Assembly: GCA_034437555.1 (NCBI GenBank)
Contig: DAOTTQ010000030.1
Span: forward strand, 62,001 to 126,000
DNA: 64,000 nt
DNA from: JANWYT01 sp034437555
Lineage (GTDB): Bacteria > Chloroflexota > Anaerolineae > Aggregatilineales > Phototrophicaceae
Direction of reading: 5' to 3'
Shown: in pieces, positions 17,628-26,523 of the stretch
How the letters are laid out: each line of letters opens with the position of its first letter
How positions within the stretch are numbered: position 1 is the first letter of the stretch
Position numbers and translations under genes: made by a program
Notes under the pieces: generated by a model
What the model was told of the DNA's origin: nothing
Database searches by the model: none
What the model saw: the letters and a program-made list of their open reading frames with translations, nothing else

Positions 17628-19223
17628 TTAGCGACGTTTGCGCCTATCTTTTACAAAGCTATCGGTAAATTCGCCCTCGTCATTAATGCGAACCGAAGGA
17701 ATATCATCATCCAGCAATGCATCAAGGCTAGTAGACGTTCTTTCTTCTTCACGTTGGGTCGGATTTTTGCGCTTCATGCGCCCCTCGCCAGACATCATCG
17801 CTAGTTCGCGGTCTATCTCGTCTTGAATTTCACGGTCACGCTTGTTTGCGCCCGCTCCATACTTGGTATAGTATTCCTGCCAATGACCAAATAAACCCAA
17901 ACCCCAGCCCAATGTCATAAAGATTGCCCAAAATGGGAAGCTCCGTGTCATCACAGTGAAGCCCACCCAAACCCCCACATTAATAATCAAGTACCAAGTG
18001 AGGTGGTCTATAAGTTCTTGGCGTTTTTTAATGCGCTTCTCTACGCGCTTACGAATTTGCTCGCTAGGGTCAGCACTTGATAAGCCCATACGCCTCAGCA
18101 TTTCGCCGTCCACCACGTTCTCTATTTTATCTGCAATGCTAACGACCCCTGCTTTTAGGCGTTGCCCTACTTCACTCCAGTTCATTTGCTCCAGGTCAAT
18201 TCTGGATTCAATTTTGTAGCGTTTGTCGCCCTTTAGCTTGGGCAGTTCGGGCATGGTTGGCAGTTCGGGCATCTTTGGCATTGCAGGCATAGGCGGAATA
18301 GAAGGCGCAGGTGGAGGCGCAGAAACTTCGCCACCCCGCTGGGGTGTAGGCGATTTTACGTTGTTTTGTGCTTGGCTCGATTGCGATAAAGGCGAGTCCA
18401 ATTCGGGTTCAATTGCGCGCTTAAACGCACTCACCATATCACGCGCGGTGCTATAGCGGTCAGAAGGCGACTTTGCCAATGCGCGTTCAAACACTTGGTC
18501 AACGTTATCGTTAAGGTCGGGGTTTAGGCTACTGGGGGCTTCGGGCGCAGTATAAATGTGTCCATGCACAATGGCGTAGGTAGAATCAGCAACAAATGGC
18601 ACACGCCCCGTAATCAGTTCGTACAAAATAATCGCCAAAGAGTAAACATCCGTAGACGATGTTAGGTTCTTTTCGCCTTGTGCTTGTTCGGGCGAAATGT
18701 AAAAAGGCGTACCCAGCATCATGTCATGGCTAATGGTAGATTCGCCCATTTGCGCCATTCGCGCCAGCCCAAAGTCGGTAATATAGGGTTTGCCGTCCGC
18801 ATCAATCAGAATATTAGACGGCTTCATATCACGGTGCAATACGCCCTGTGCGTGGGCATAATCCAGTGCATCCGCCACCCGTTCCATCAAATCGAGAGTT
18901 TCTTTTAGGGTTAAGCCCGTTTTAAGGGCTTTTTGCTTTAGTGTCATGCCCTCAATGTACTTCATCACCAAATAGGGATTACCCTCATTTTCGGCGTAAT
19001 CATAAATGGGGACGATATTGGGGTGTTCTAGCTTGCCCACAATCCGCGCTTCACGTTGAAAACGCGCCACAAAACCCTCATCCGTGTTAAAGGCGGGATG
19101 CATTACCTTAACGGCAACGTGGCGGTCTAGGCGTTCATGGTAGGCTTTATACACCGTTGCCATACCACCCTTACCCACTTGCCCAACAACTTCATACTGA
19201 CCAATACGTTCATGCTCTTGCAT
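17628..19223 (-). CDS. PknB-like serine/threonine protein kinase with C-terminal 2TM domain
   Basis: A 531-residue Hanks-type kinase. The catalytic domain is at about 8-265. It has GKGGMATVYKAY as the glycine loop, VAVKVM with the catalytic Lys, HRDMKPSNIL as the catalytic loop, DFGLA as the metal-binding motif, and GTPFYISPEQ in the activation segment. A Pro-rich linker at about 290-335 (repeated PxMPxMP) joins a 2TM-type domain at about 415-465. The tail is strongly basic. No PASTA domains are present. The ATG at 19223 follows AGGGG. Substrates are unknown, and no PP2C phosphatase lies nearby. Confidence 0.93.
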   Translation of the reverse strand: MQEHERIGQYEVVGQVGKGGMATVYKAYHERLDRHVAVKVMHPAFNTDEGFVARFQREARIVGKLEHPNIVPIYDYAENEGNPYLVMKYIEGMTLKQKALKTGLTLKETLDLMERVADALDYAHAQGVLHRDMKPSNILIDADGKPYITDFGLARMAQMGESTISHDMMLGTPFYISPEQAQGEKNLTSSTDVYSLAIILYELITGRVPFVADSTYAIVHGHIYTAPEAPSSLNPDLNDNVDQVFERALAKSPSDRYSTARDMVSAFKRAIEPELDSPLSQSSQAQNNVKSPTPQRGGEVSAPPPAPSIPPMPAMPKMPELPTMPELPKLKGDKRYKIESRIDLEQMNWSEVGQRLKAGVVSIADKIENVVDGEMLRRMGLSSADPSEQIRKRVEKRIKKRQELIDHLTWYLIINVGVWVGFTVMTRSFPFWAIFMTLGWGLGLFGHWQEYYTKYGAGANKRDREIQDEIDRELAMMSGEGRMKRKNPTQREEERTSTSLDALLDDDIPSVRINDEGEFTDSFVKDRRKRR

Positions 19224-19276
19224 TTTATTTTCCCCTGCGTTCAAGACCAACCTTATTTTAACACGCCAACCTTATT

Positions 19277-20503
19277 TTAGGGCAACATTTGCGCTAGGAC
19301 AGCCATATTCGGGGCAAATACAATCATGACGATACCCCGTACTTCGCTCATTTCCACCACATAGCCTGTTTCAAGGGCTTTTTCTTTGGTGTAGGCTTCC
19401 ATCACCAGCGCAAAGGCTTGTTTTAGCTCAATCATATCCAACGCCGTATCCGCGACAACCGCATAGCGCATTGCCAAATTGCCCGCGTCATCTTCATAAA
19501 TTTGGAAGGCATCCCCCCCCCAACCCTGCGAGGCAGCCAGTGCATCTGAAGGGCTTAGATATTGCCCCAAAAATTGGTTGAGATAAAATTGCCCTACTGT
19601 GCCATCTTCTACCAATTGCCAGCCGTCTATTGGCAAAATATCCAGCCCAATGGGCAATGCGCCCTCACCCGCCAGATATTTTTCGGGGTGTAAAATTTGC
19701 TCGCTGGTGGTGGGGGGGCTGGCAAATGCCTCGTTCACCCGTTCCCAAGAGCCTGTTTCCCGATACAGTGCCTGCACAAACGTTAAGCCCGTTTCATACG
19801 GAAACAGCAATTCGTTGGCAATAATGCTGGGTATACCGGGCGGAAGGGTAAGCGTACCCGTTGTAATGCCCCCCAATAGCATGCCTAAAGACACCCCTAA
19901 GGGGTCGCGTTGCGCTTCGGTTTGCACATACGCCGTCATCGTTAAAGAAGCATCGCCTTCTACCAATGACAAGCGTGCCAAGCGTTCATCCAAACCCAAC
20001 GTTTCGCTTTCTAGCAGATAGGGCAACAAGTCAAAGTGCTGGTCTTGCAAGGCGTGGGTAAACTCATGAACATAGGTTATGCGCTCTAGGATGGGCAAGC
20101 CATCGCCGAGTGTGGCATTCTCTTGCAAAAGCACCGTGTTCATCTCTTTGGTTTCGGGGTCATAATAGCCCCCCACCTGACCACCATAAAAGTTTATCAG
20201 CGTGGCGCGTAAGTCGGTTTCGGCAGGCAAAAAGCCAAACGCCACATAAAAGCGCAACGCCTTGTCTACGGCTTCGTCCGTCAGTTCTTCGTTAATTTGC
20301 GTGTCTATAAATGCCCGTAATTCTGCGCGTGACGGAAAATAGCGCGTTACAGGCTCTAGTACCTCTAAGCCGCGTACTCGCGCGGTAAATTCCTCTAGCC
20401 CCATCAGTGAAGCCTCTAAAGCGGGGCTTACGGTAGGGGATGTTTGAGCCGTTACCACAATACTCATACTCAACATAACAATAAAAGCTATCATTCGGTA
20501 CAT
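19277..20503 (-). CDS. Exported HExxH zinc-metallopeptidase-like protein
   Basis: A 408-residue protein with a signal peptide (about 1-19, ending VTA before QTSPT). The zinc motif HEFTH is at residues 146-150, preceded by ERITYV and followed by ALQDQHFDL. This matches the gluzincin-type core, with a downstream acidic residue as a possible third ligand (LVEGDASL at about 185). Substrate and family name are not recognised. It probably acts outside the membrane. It lies 53 bases upstream of the kinase gene on the same strand, so co-transcription is possible. Confidence 0.75.
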   Translation of the reverse strand: MYRMIAFIVMLSMSIVVTAQTSPTVSPALEASLMGLEEFTARVRGLEVLEPVTRYFPSRAELRAFIDTQINEELTDEAVDKALRFYVAFGFLPAETDLRATLINFYGGQVGGYYDPETKEMNTVLLQENATLGDGLPILERITYVHEFTHALQDQHFDLLPYLLESETLGLDERLARLSLVEGDASLTMTAYVQTEAQRDPLGVSLGMLLGGITTGTLTLPPGIPSIIANELLFPYETGLTFVQALYRETGSWERVNEAFASPPTTSEQILHPEKYLAGEGALPIGLDILPIDGWQLVEDGTVGQFYLNQFLGQYLSPSDALAASQGWGGDAFQIYEDDAGNLAMRYAVVADTALDMIELKQAFALVMEAYTKEKALETGYVVEMSEVRGIVMIVFAPNMAVLAQMLP

Positions 20504-20571
20504 GCGTTTTTGTCCTTTTTATGTTCTGTTTACATACTACGTAAGAATGCCGTTAATCGGTGTAAAATTGA

Positions 20572-21816
20572 TTAAGAGCTTCGGCTAAACAAGCCAATCA
20601 CCCGTTGGATAACGGCTTCGGCAACATGCGACTTGCTCATCAATCCTAATGAAATGTGCGCCCCACGCCCATCTAATAGCGTCACACGATTGGTATCAAC
20701 AGCAAACCCACCATCAGGTGCAGTAATATCATTCGCCACCATCAAATCCAACCCTTTACGCTCTAGCTTGCTTTGGGCATTTGCTAATACATCGTCACTT
20801 TCGGCGGCAAAACCCACCACGACACGCGGAAAACCCCGTTCTGTACGGCGTTGCTTTACTTCTAGCAAAATGTCGGGCGTGCGCTCTAGCTCTAACGATA
20901 ATCCGTTTGTGTCACCCGTTTTCTTTTTAATTTTGTGGGTAGACACTTCTTGAGGGCGAAAATCGGCAACAGCCGCCGCCATAATGAGCGCGTCTGCGTC
21001 TTGTGTGTGTTCTAAAACCGCGTTTAGTAGTTCTTGTGCGCTTTCTACTTGCACGATTGTTGCACCCACAGGCGCGGGCAAGTGAGCAGACGTAATCAGG
21101 GTAACGCTTGCGCCCGCATCCAAAGCCGCCTGTGCAATTGCGTAGCCTTGTTTGCCCGATGAGCGATTGCCCACATAGCGCACAGGGTCGATGGCTTCGC
21201 GTGTGCCGCCTGCTGTCACCACCACGCGCCGATGTGCCAAGCCACCCCGCAACGCCAGCGCATTACGAATATGCCCCATGAGGGTGAGTGTTTCGGGCAA
21301 GCGTCCTTTGCCATACAGTCCACTGGCAAAACGTCCTTCTTCTGGTTCTATTAAAATTGCGCCCCGTGAAACCAACATATGAATATTGGCTTGGGTAGCG
21401 GCGTGGTCATACATTGCGCCGTCCATCGCAGGCGCAATCAATAAAGGACAGCGGGTAGCCAAAGCCGTAATGCTTAACAAGTCATCCGCAATGCCATTTG
21501 CCAGCTTTGCCATCGTATTTGCCGTTGCAGGAATTACCGCCAGCAAATCTGCGCCTTCGCCCAAGCCCACATGGGCAATATGCGTGGGCAAACCGCCCGC
21601 ACTCGCCTTCCATGCGCTGGTATAAACCGTCCTACCCGTTACCGCCTGAAAAGCTAATGGTGTTACAAATTCTTGAGCAGATTCGCTTAAAATCACATCC
21701 ACCAACGCGCCCGCTTGGGTGAGCTTGCTGGCAAGGTCGATGACCTTATAAACGCTAATGCTGCCTGTTGCACCTAATACGATGCGCTTTTTATCTAATA
21801 GGGTAATGTTTTCCAT
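20572..21816 (-). CDS. coaBC: Bifunctional phosphopantothenoylcysteine decarboxylase / phosphopantothenate-cysteine ligase
   Basis: Two successive steps of coenzyme A synthesis in one 414-residue protein. The N-terminal flavoprotein domain (about 1-180) has GATGSISVYK and the active-site segment APAMDGAMYDH. Most family members read PAMN at this place, so the Asn is replaced by Asp. The C-terminal ligase domain (about 190-410) has VTAGGTREAIDPVRYVGNRSSGKQG and MAAAVADFRP, then IKKK. The start at 21816 removes 12 residues that do not belong to the family. It is divergent from the LysM glycosidase gene. Confidence 0.93.
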   Translation of the reverse strand: MENITLLDKKRIVLGATGSISVYKVIDLASKLTQAGALVDVILSESAQEFVTPLAFQAVTGRTVYTSAWKASAGGLPTHIAHVGLGEGADLLAVIPATANTMAKLANGIADDLLSITALATRCPLLIAPAMDGAMYDHAATQANIHMLVSRGAILIEPEEGRFASGLYGKGRLPETLTLMGHIRNALALRGGLAHRRVVVTAGGTREAIDPVRYVGNRSSGKQGYAIAQAALDAGASVTLITSAHLPAPVGATIVQVESAQELLNAVLEHTQDADALIMAAAVADFRPQEVSTHKIKKKTGDTNGLSLELERTPDILLEVKQRRTERGFPRVVVGFAAESDDVLANAQSKLERKGLDLMVANDITAPDGGFAVDTNRVTLLDGRGAHISLGLMSKSHVAEAVIQRVIGLFSRSS

Positions 21817-21869
21817 ACTAAAGTACGCCCTTCTGGGTGTTAGGTATACCACAATTGTACAGCGTAATT

Positions 21870-21898
21870 TTAAGACTCATGTTACACTTAGCTAGAAT
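21870..21898 (+). promoter_or_regulatory. Candidate sigma-A promoter for the LysM glycosidase gene
   Basis: TTAAGA (21870-21875), 17 bases, TAGAAT (21893-21898). It ends 37 bases before the ATG at 21936, which has a strong AAGGAGG ribosome site. Confidence 0.45.
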
Positions 21899-21935
21899 AT
21901 GGTCAACATACACTTTTACTTTTTAAGGAGGCATT

Positions 21936-23357
21936 ATGCGCCCTCGTTTGCGCCTTTTAGTCACATTGCTCTTGCTACTGGTGATTTCACTGGTTAGCAC
22001 GGCACAAACCAACACTCACACGGTACAAGCCGGTGAGAATCTCTTTCGGATTTCACTGCGCTATAACGTCTCCTTGACGGCTTTGGCGCAAGCAAACAAT
22101 ATCAGCAATCCTAATTTAATCTTTACAGGGCAAGTGCTAACCATTCCTACGGGCGGTGGCACAACACCCCCACCCACTACAACACCTCCTACTACCCCGA
22201 CACCCGCTCCTGGTGGCACAGCAACCACCTACACGGTACAACGTGGGGATACCCTTAACGTTATCGCTCGCAACTTTGGCACAACCTTCCGAGCCATTGC
22301 AGCTGCCAATAACATCAGCAACCCCAACCTCATTTTTGTGGGGCAAGTGCTAAACATTACTGCAGGGTCGGGTACAACACCCCCCACCACGCCTCCCACC
22401 ACAGGCAATCCTCCCCCCAATACTGCCCCCATCACGGGCTTTGAATATGGGGCGCATGTGATTGGCTATAGCTACAGTGACCTCATTCGTGGCACAGGCA
22501 TGACATGGGTAAAACGCCAAATTGTCTGGAATCAGGGTGACTCCGCCAGCATTGCCCAAGAAGCTATTGATGGCGCAAAGGCACGCGGTTTTAAGATTTT
22601 GCTGGGTGTTGTGGGTAATCCCGCCCAAGTAGCCGCCAACCCCACCCAATACTATCAAGACTTTGCCAATGTGTTGGGGCAAATTGCCGCACTTGGCGCA
22701 GATGGCATTGAAGTATGGAACGAACCCAACATTGACCGCCAATGGCCCCGTGGGCTAGTGAGTGGCGCACAATACACCTCGATGTTGTCTGCTGCCTATC
22801 AATCCATTAAAGCCGCCAACTCTAATACTATTGTGATTAGTGGCGCACCCGCCCCCACAGGCGGTTTGGGCTGTAACACCAATGGCTGTAATGATGATGC
22901 TTTCATTGGGCAAATGGCTGCCGCTGGTGCATCACGCTTTATGGACTGCGTTGGGATTCACTATAACGCAGGCGCGGTACCCCCCAGTGCCACCACAGGC
23001 GCACCCGTTGGCAGTGCCACCCACTATTCTTGGTACTATCCTAGCATGGTGAACTTGTACACGCGTACCTTCCCCGGCAAGCCCTTGTGCTTTACAGAAA
23101 TTGGTTACTTAACGTCTGAAGGCTATAGCACATTGCCCGCCAACTTCCAATGGGCAAGCGGTAACACCCTTGCCAACCAAGCCGAATGGCTAGGAGCAGC
23201 CGCCCGTACCGCCAAAAATAGCGGTGTGGTACGCCTATTCATCGTATGGAATTTAGACTTTACCCAATACAACGATGACCCGATGGCAGGGTACGCTATC
23301 ATCCGTCCTGACGGCACATGCCCGTCATGTAACGCCATCAAGACTGCCCTACAATAG
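21936..23357 (+). CDS. Exported LysM protein with glycoside-hydrolase-like TIM barrel
   Basis: A 473-residue protein. It has a signal peptide (about 1-24, ending STA before QTNTH) and two LysM domains at about 28-71 and 98-142, each with the ISNPNLIF-GQVL core. Pro/Thr-rich linkers follow each LysM. A catalytic-type domain lies at about 168-473. There EVWNEPNID supplies a candidate acid/base Glu in the N-E-P context, and CFTEIGY supplies a candidate nucleophile Glu. This layout is that of clan GH-A enzymes such as GH39- or cellulase-like families; the exact family is unresolved. Cys pairs near the C-terminus may form disulphides. It probably binds and acts on cell-surface glycan. Confidence 0.85.
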   Translation: MRPRLRLLVTLLLLLVISLVSTAQTNTHTVQAGENLFRISLRYNVSLTALAQANNISNPNLIFTGQVLTIPTGGGTTPPPTTTPPTTPTPAPGGTATTYTVQRGDTLNVIARNFGTTFRAIAAANNISNPNLIFVGQVLNITAGSGTTPPTTPPTTGNPPPNTAPITGFEYGAHVIGYSYSDLIRGTGMTWVKRQIVWNQGDSASIAQEAIDGAKARGFKILLGVVGNPAQVAANPTQYYQDFANVLGQIAALGADGIEVWNEPNIDRQWPRGLVSGAQYTSMLSAAYQSIKAANSNTIVISGAPAPTGGLGCNTNGCNDDAFIGQMAAAGASRFMDCVGIHYNAGAVPPSATTGAPVGSATHYSWYYPSMVNLYTRTFPGKPLCFTEIGYLTSEGYSTLPANFQWASGNTLANQAEWLGAAARTAKNSGVVRLFIVWNLDFTQYNDDPMAGYAIIRPDGTCPSCNAIKTALQ

Positions 23358-23385
23358 TAGAACACAGCACAGTAACACCTAACAA

Positions 23386-23416
23386 AAAGGGGTTTGGCAC
23401 ATCGCCAAGCCCCTTT
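23386..23416. terminator. Hairpin terminator between convergent genes
   Basis: AAAGGGG/CCCCTTT stem extended by GGC/GCC-type pairs inside. It lies after the glycosidase stop and before the stop of the convergent WD40 gene, with A/T runs on both sides. Confidence 0.75.
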
Positions 23417-23461
23417 GTTATTATGTCATGCTGTCGCGTTCTTCTGGCACTACGGCACGTT

Positions 23462-24667
23462 TTAAGGAATCCCCCACAAGTACACACTGCCGTTCGCATC
23501 AAAGAACGCCATTAAAAAGCCATCGCGTGTCCATGCCACACCGGTAATGCGATTTGTGCCGATTGCCAGTTTTGCCGATGGAATGGTGGATTCGGTGGCT
23601 TGCGAAATGTCCCACAGCGAAACGCCCACATCAAACGCGCTCGTAATCATCAAATTGCCGTCTGTGCCAAAAGTTGCGCCAATGCGCTCGCCCTTCACTT
23701 CAACAATTTGTGCCACCACAACGCCTGTTTGGGCGTTCATCACCGTTAAATCGGCTTCACCACCCCCACTCAATAGGTACTCGCCGTTGGGCGAATAGCG
23801 CATGATGTCGCGTGTTCCACCCACGCCCACCGCCAGCGCATATAACGCCCGATTTTCCGTGAGGGTGTACGTTTCAACATACGCGCTTGTGCCTGCGGTA
23901 ATTTGCGTGCCATCGGGTGAAAATGCCAGCGCAATCACGCCCGCCTCATTCAAGTTAAACTCGTTCAGTTGGGCGCGTGTTTGCCAATCCCACACACGCA
24001 CAAAGCCATCACCGCCCGCCGTTGCCAGTTGTGTGCCGTCTGCATTAAACGCAATCGCGGTTACCGTGGTTTCGTGTGCCTTAAACGTCGCTTTAGACAA
24101 GCGTTCCGACACATCCCATACTTGCACATCACCGCCTGTACCGCCCACTGCCAACCAGCCGTTTTCGTCGTCGTGTGCCATCGCGTTATCCAGCGTAACC
24201 GCCAGCGTCAGGGTGTTTAGGGTGCTGCCACGTTCAGTATCATAAATGGCAATAAATCCATCACTGGTCACGGTGTAAAATTCGTCTTTGTTGGGCGAAA
24301 AGAACACCCGCACATCAAACCTGCGCCCTGCGGTAAATACCGTGTTGCCCGTAACCAAGTTCCACATAATGATAAGGTCATTGTTTAAGCCCACCAAGCG
24401 CGTGCCATCCAACGAAAACGCATGAGCAAACACACTGCTTGCCGAAGATGCCGTGTTATCTAGTCGCCCCAAGTACGCCAATTGGGGCGCGTTTTGGGCG
24501 GTAATAGGCGCGGACGGTTCACCATAAGCAGGGGGCGCAAGCGTGGGCTGTGGGGTGTCTTGGGGGCGTGGCGTAGCCGTAGGATTCGCTTCACCCCCGC
24601 CACAACTCGCCAAAAACACCGATAGCAATAGCCCAAATATCACGCGCTGTATCGTTGTATTATTCAT
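23462..24667 (-). CDS. WD40-repeat lipoprotein
   Basis: A 401-residue predicted lipoprotein. The signal peptide ends in the lipobox LASC (Cys about 22), followed by a Gly/Pro/Thr-rich linker to about residue 55. The rest is a beta-propeller of WD40-type repeats. The clearest are around 190-235, with ATFKAHETTVTAIAFNADG and LATAGGDGFVRVWDW, and the AFSPDGTQI repeat after it. It probably serves as a surface scaffold; no enzymatic motif is seen. The rsgA gene ends 9 bases upstream, so the two may share a transcript although their roles look unrelated. Confidence 0.88.
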   Translation of the reverse strand: MNNTTIQRVIFGLLLSVFLASCGGGEANPTATPRPQDTPQPTLAPPAYGEPSAPITAQNAPQLAYLGRLDNTASSASSVFAHAFSLDGTRLVGLNNDLIIMWNLVTGNTVFTAGRRFDVRVFFSPNKDEFYTVTSDGFIAIYDTERGSTLNTLTLAVTLDNAMAHDDENGWLAVGGTGGDVQVWDVSERLSKATFKAHETTVTAIAFNADGTQLATAGGDGFVRVWDWQTRAQLNEFNLNEAGVIALAFSPDGTQITAGTSAYVETYTLTENRALYALAVGVGGTRDIMRYSPNGEYLLSGGGEADLTVMNAQTGVVVAQIVEVKGERIGATFGTDGNLMITSAFDVGVSLWDISQATESTIPSAKLAIGTNRITGVAWTRDGFLMAFFDANGSVYLWGIP

Positions 24668-24676
24668 GAATTGTCC

Positions 24677-25636
24677 TTAGTAGATGATGTAAGTCTCTTT
24701 AAGTTCTTCGCGCAATTGCAAGTAGTTATCATAACGGCTACGTGCAATTTGCCCCACCTTTACGGCACGCCGCACCGCACAATGTGGTTCATTGGTATGG
24801 GTGCAATTGTTAAATTTACAGTCGGCAATGAGCAGGCGCATATCCTTAAAATAGCCATCCAACTCATTCGGCTCAATATCCCACAGGTGCATAGTACGAA
24901 TACCGGGTGTATCTGCCAAATAACCGCCGCCCTCTAGCTTGATGAGTGCGCTATCGCGGGTGGTGTGCATCCCTTCTTCGCTATAGTCACTTACCGCTTT
25001 TACGGTGCGCCCCAAATTCGGCTGAATCCCATTGAGTAGGCTGGTTTTGCCCACGCCACTTTGCCCTGTAAACACGCTCACGCGCCCCTGTAGGCGTTCT
25101 CTAAGTGCTTCGATGCCAATGCCCTGTTCTGCGCTGGTATACAGCACGTCATATGTGGCTTTATACGGCGCAAAGAGCGCGTCAATCGCCTCAATCGGCT
25201 CTAGGTCAATTTTGTTTACGACAATCAAAATGTGTTCAATCGCAGCTTTTTCGCCGACCACCAGCAAGCGGTCTAACATTCTAAAATTGGGGGCGGGGTG
25301 GCTGGGGGCAATCACAAAGAGGGCTTGGTCGGCGTTGGCAATCAAGACATGCTCGCGTTCTGCTTGCCCTGCGCCACGCTTGCCTTCTGTTCTTACAGCG
25401 CGTGAAATAACGCTCTTGCGCGGATGCACCACTTCAATTGTGCCGTTTAGCGTGCTTACGCCTTCTTCATCTAGGGGGGTAAAGTCTACAGTGTCGCCAA
25501 TGGCGCAAATATCAGAGGCTTGTGCGTCCTCTTTTAGCCGTCCACGCAACCGACAAATCACAATGGTTGCGTCTGCATCCTCTACCCAATAAAAACCACT
25601 TTGCTCTTTTACAACAAATCCTGTTTTCTGAATCAA
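24677..25636 (-). CDS. rsgA: Small ribosomal subunit biogenesis GTPase RsgA
   Basis: Late-acting 30S assembly GTPase of 319 residues with the circularly permuted G-motif order. An N-terminal OB-fold is at about 1-70. The G4 motif NKID comes before G1 (GQSGVGKTSLLN) and G3 (DTPGI). The C-terminal zinc knuckle has Cys and His in CKFNNCTH and EPHC. Translation appears to begin at TTG (25636), 7 bases after GGAGG. No in-frame ATG fits as well. It lies upstream of the WD40 gene. Confidence 0.95.
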   Translation of the reverse strand: MIQKTGFVVKEQSGFYWVEDADATIVICRLRGRLKEDAQASDICAIGDTVDFTPLDEEGVSTLNGTIEVVHPRKSVISRAVRTEGKRGAGQAEREHVLIANADQALFVIAPSHPAPNFRMLDRLLVVGEKAAIEHILIVVNKIDLEPIEAIDALFAPYKATYDVLYTSAEQGIGIEALRERLQGRVSVFTGQSGVGKTSLLNGIQPNLGRTVKAVSDYSEEGMHTTRDSALIKLEGGGYLADTPGIRTMHLWDIEPNELDGYFKDMRLLIADCKFNNCTHTNEPHCAVRRAVKVGQIARSRYDNYLQLREELKETYIIY

Positions 25637-25684
25637 ATAATAACCTCCGTTATGGGTGAAGCCCTTTTACTCATTATATGCCCG

Positions 25685-26359
25685 TTATTGCTTTTGGTTG
25701 AGCATCGTTCTTGCCGTTGCCATCAAATTGCGAAGGGCTTGCTTGGCACGCTCAGGGTCGGTGATGGTTTCGGGCGTCAGAGCGTGGTCTAAAATCAGCG
25801 AGTAGGCTTCAATCGTTGCTTCTAGTGGGGGCTGGCTTTCCTTCGGGATAATGTCATCAATGCTAATCAGACCATACGAAATCATGCCCATGATAAAGGA
25901 CAGCACATCGGGCGCAACATCGCGCCGAATGGCACCGGCTTCTTGCAATTCTACAATCAATTGTTGGCGCATTATCAGCGCATTTTGAATGCGATTGGGT
26001 TCGCGCTTTAAGTACGCCCCTAGCACGCGCTTATCTCGCTTAAACAGTGCGCTCATTAGGGGGCTATTTGCCAGCGCATACAGCAAATGCTTAAACATGC
26101 TGGCAAAAGTAACGCCGTTGGGGTCGTTGTCCACACGGTTTAGCCACAATTCAGCGTACGCTAGCCCCTCACGCCACAGCAAGCGTTCAAAGAGGGCATC
26201 CTTGCTTTCAAAGTGCAAATAAATTGCCCCTTTGCTAATGTGTGCCTCTTGCGCGATATCGTTCATGCTGGTTTTGTCGTAGCCGTATTGTATGATTAGT
26301 TTAAGCGAAGCATCTAAAATGTTGCTTTCGCGCTTTTGATTATCGGATTTCGGGGGCAT
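25685..26359 (-). CDS. TetR-family transcriptional regulator
   Basis: A 224-residue regulator. The N-terminal helix-turn-helix lies at about 12-58, with ILDASLKLIIQYGYDKTSM and IAQEAHISKGAIYLHFESKDALF. The remaining helices form the variable ligand domain. No operator palindrome was identified with certainty. It is divergent from the MBL hydrolase gene at 26524 with about 160 bases between, so it may regulate that gene or itself. The ligand is unknown. Confidence 0.92.
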   Translation of the reverse strand: MPPKSDNQKRESNILDASLKLIIQYGYDKTSMNDIAQEAHISKGAIYLHFESKDALFERLLWREGLAYAELWLNRVDNDPNGVTFASMFKHLLYALANSPLMSALFKRDKRVLGAYLKREPNRIQNALIMRQQLIVELQEAGAIRRDVAPDVLSFIMGMISYGLISIDDIIPKESQPPLEATIEAYSLILDHALTPETITDPERAKQALRNLMATARTMLNQKQ

Positions 26360-26523
26360 ACGGCTCTCTTTATCTGTGTGTGTTCATGACCATTTTAGCA
26401 TATTGGGTCATAGAATGTCGCTATTCTTTTTTAAGCGATAGCGTATCAGTACGAATCACACAGGGTTTTAGCTAAAGTAACGCCTTTAGGCACTAGGTTT
26501 ATTACCAACCGAAAGTGATTTGC

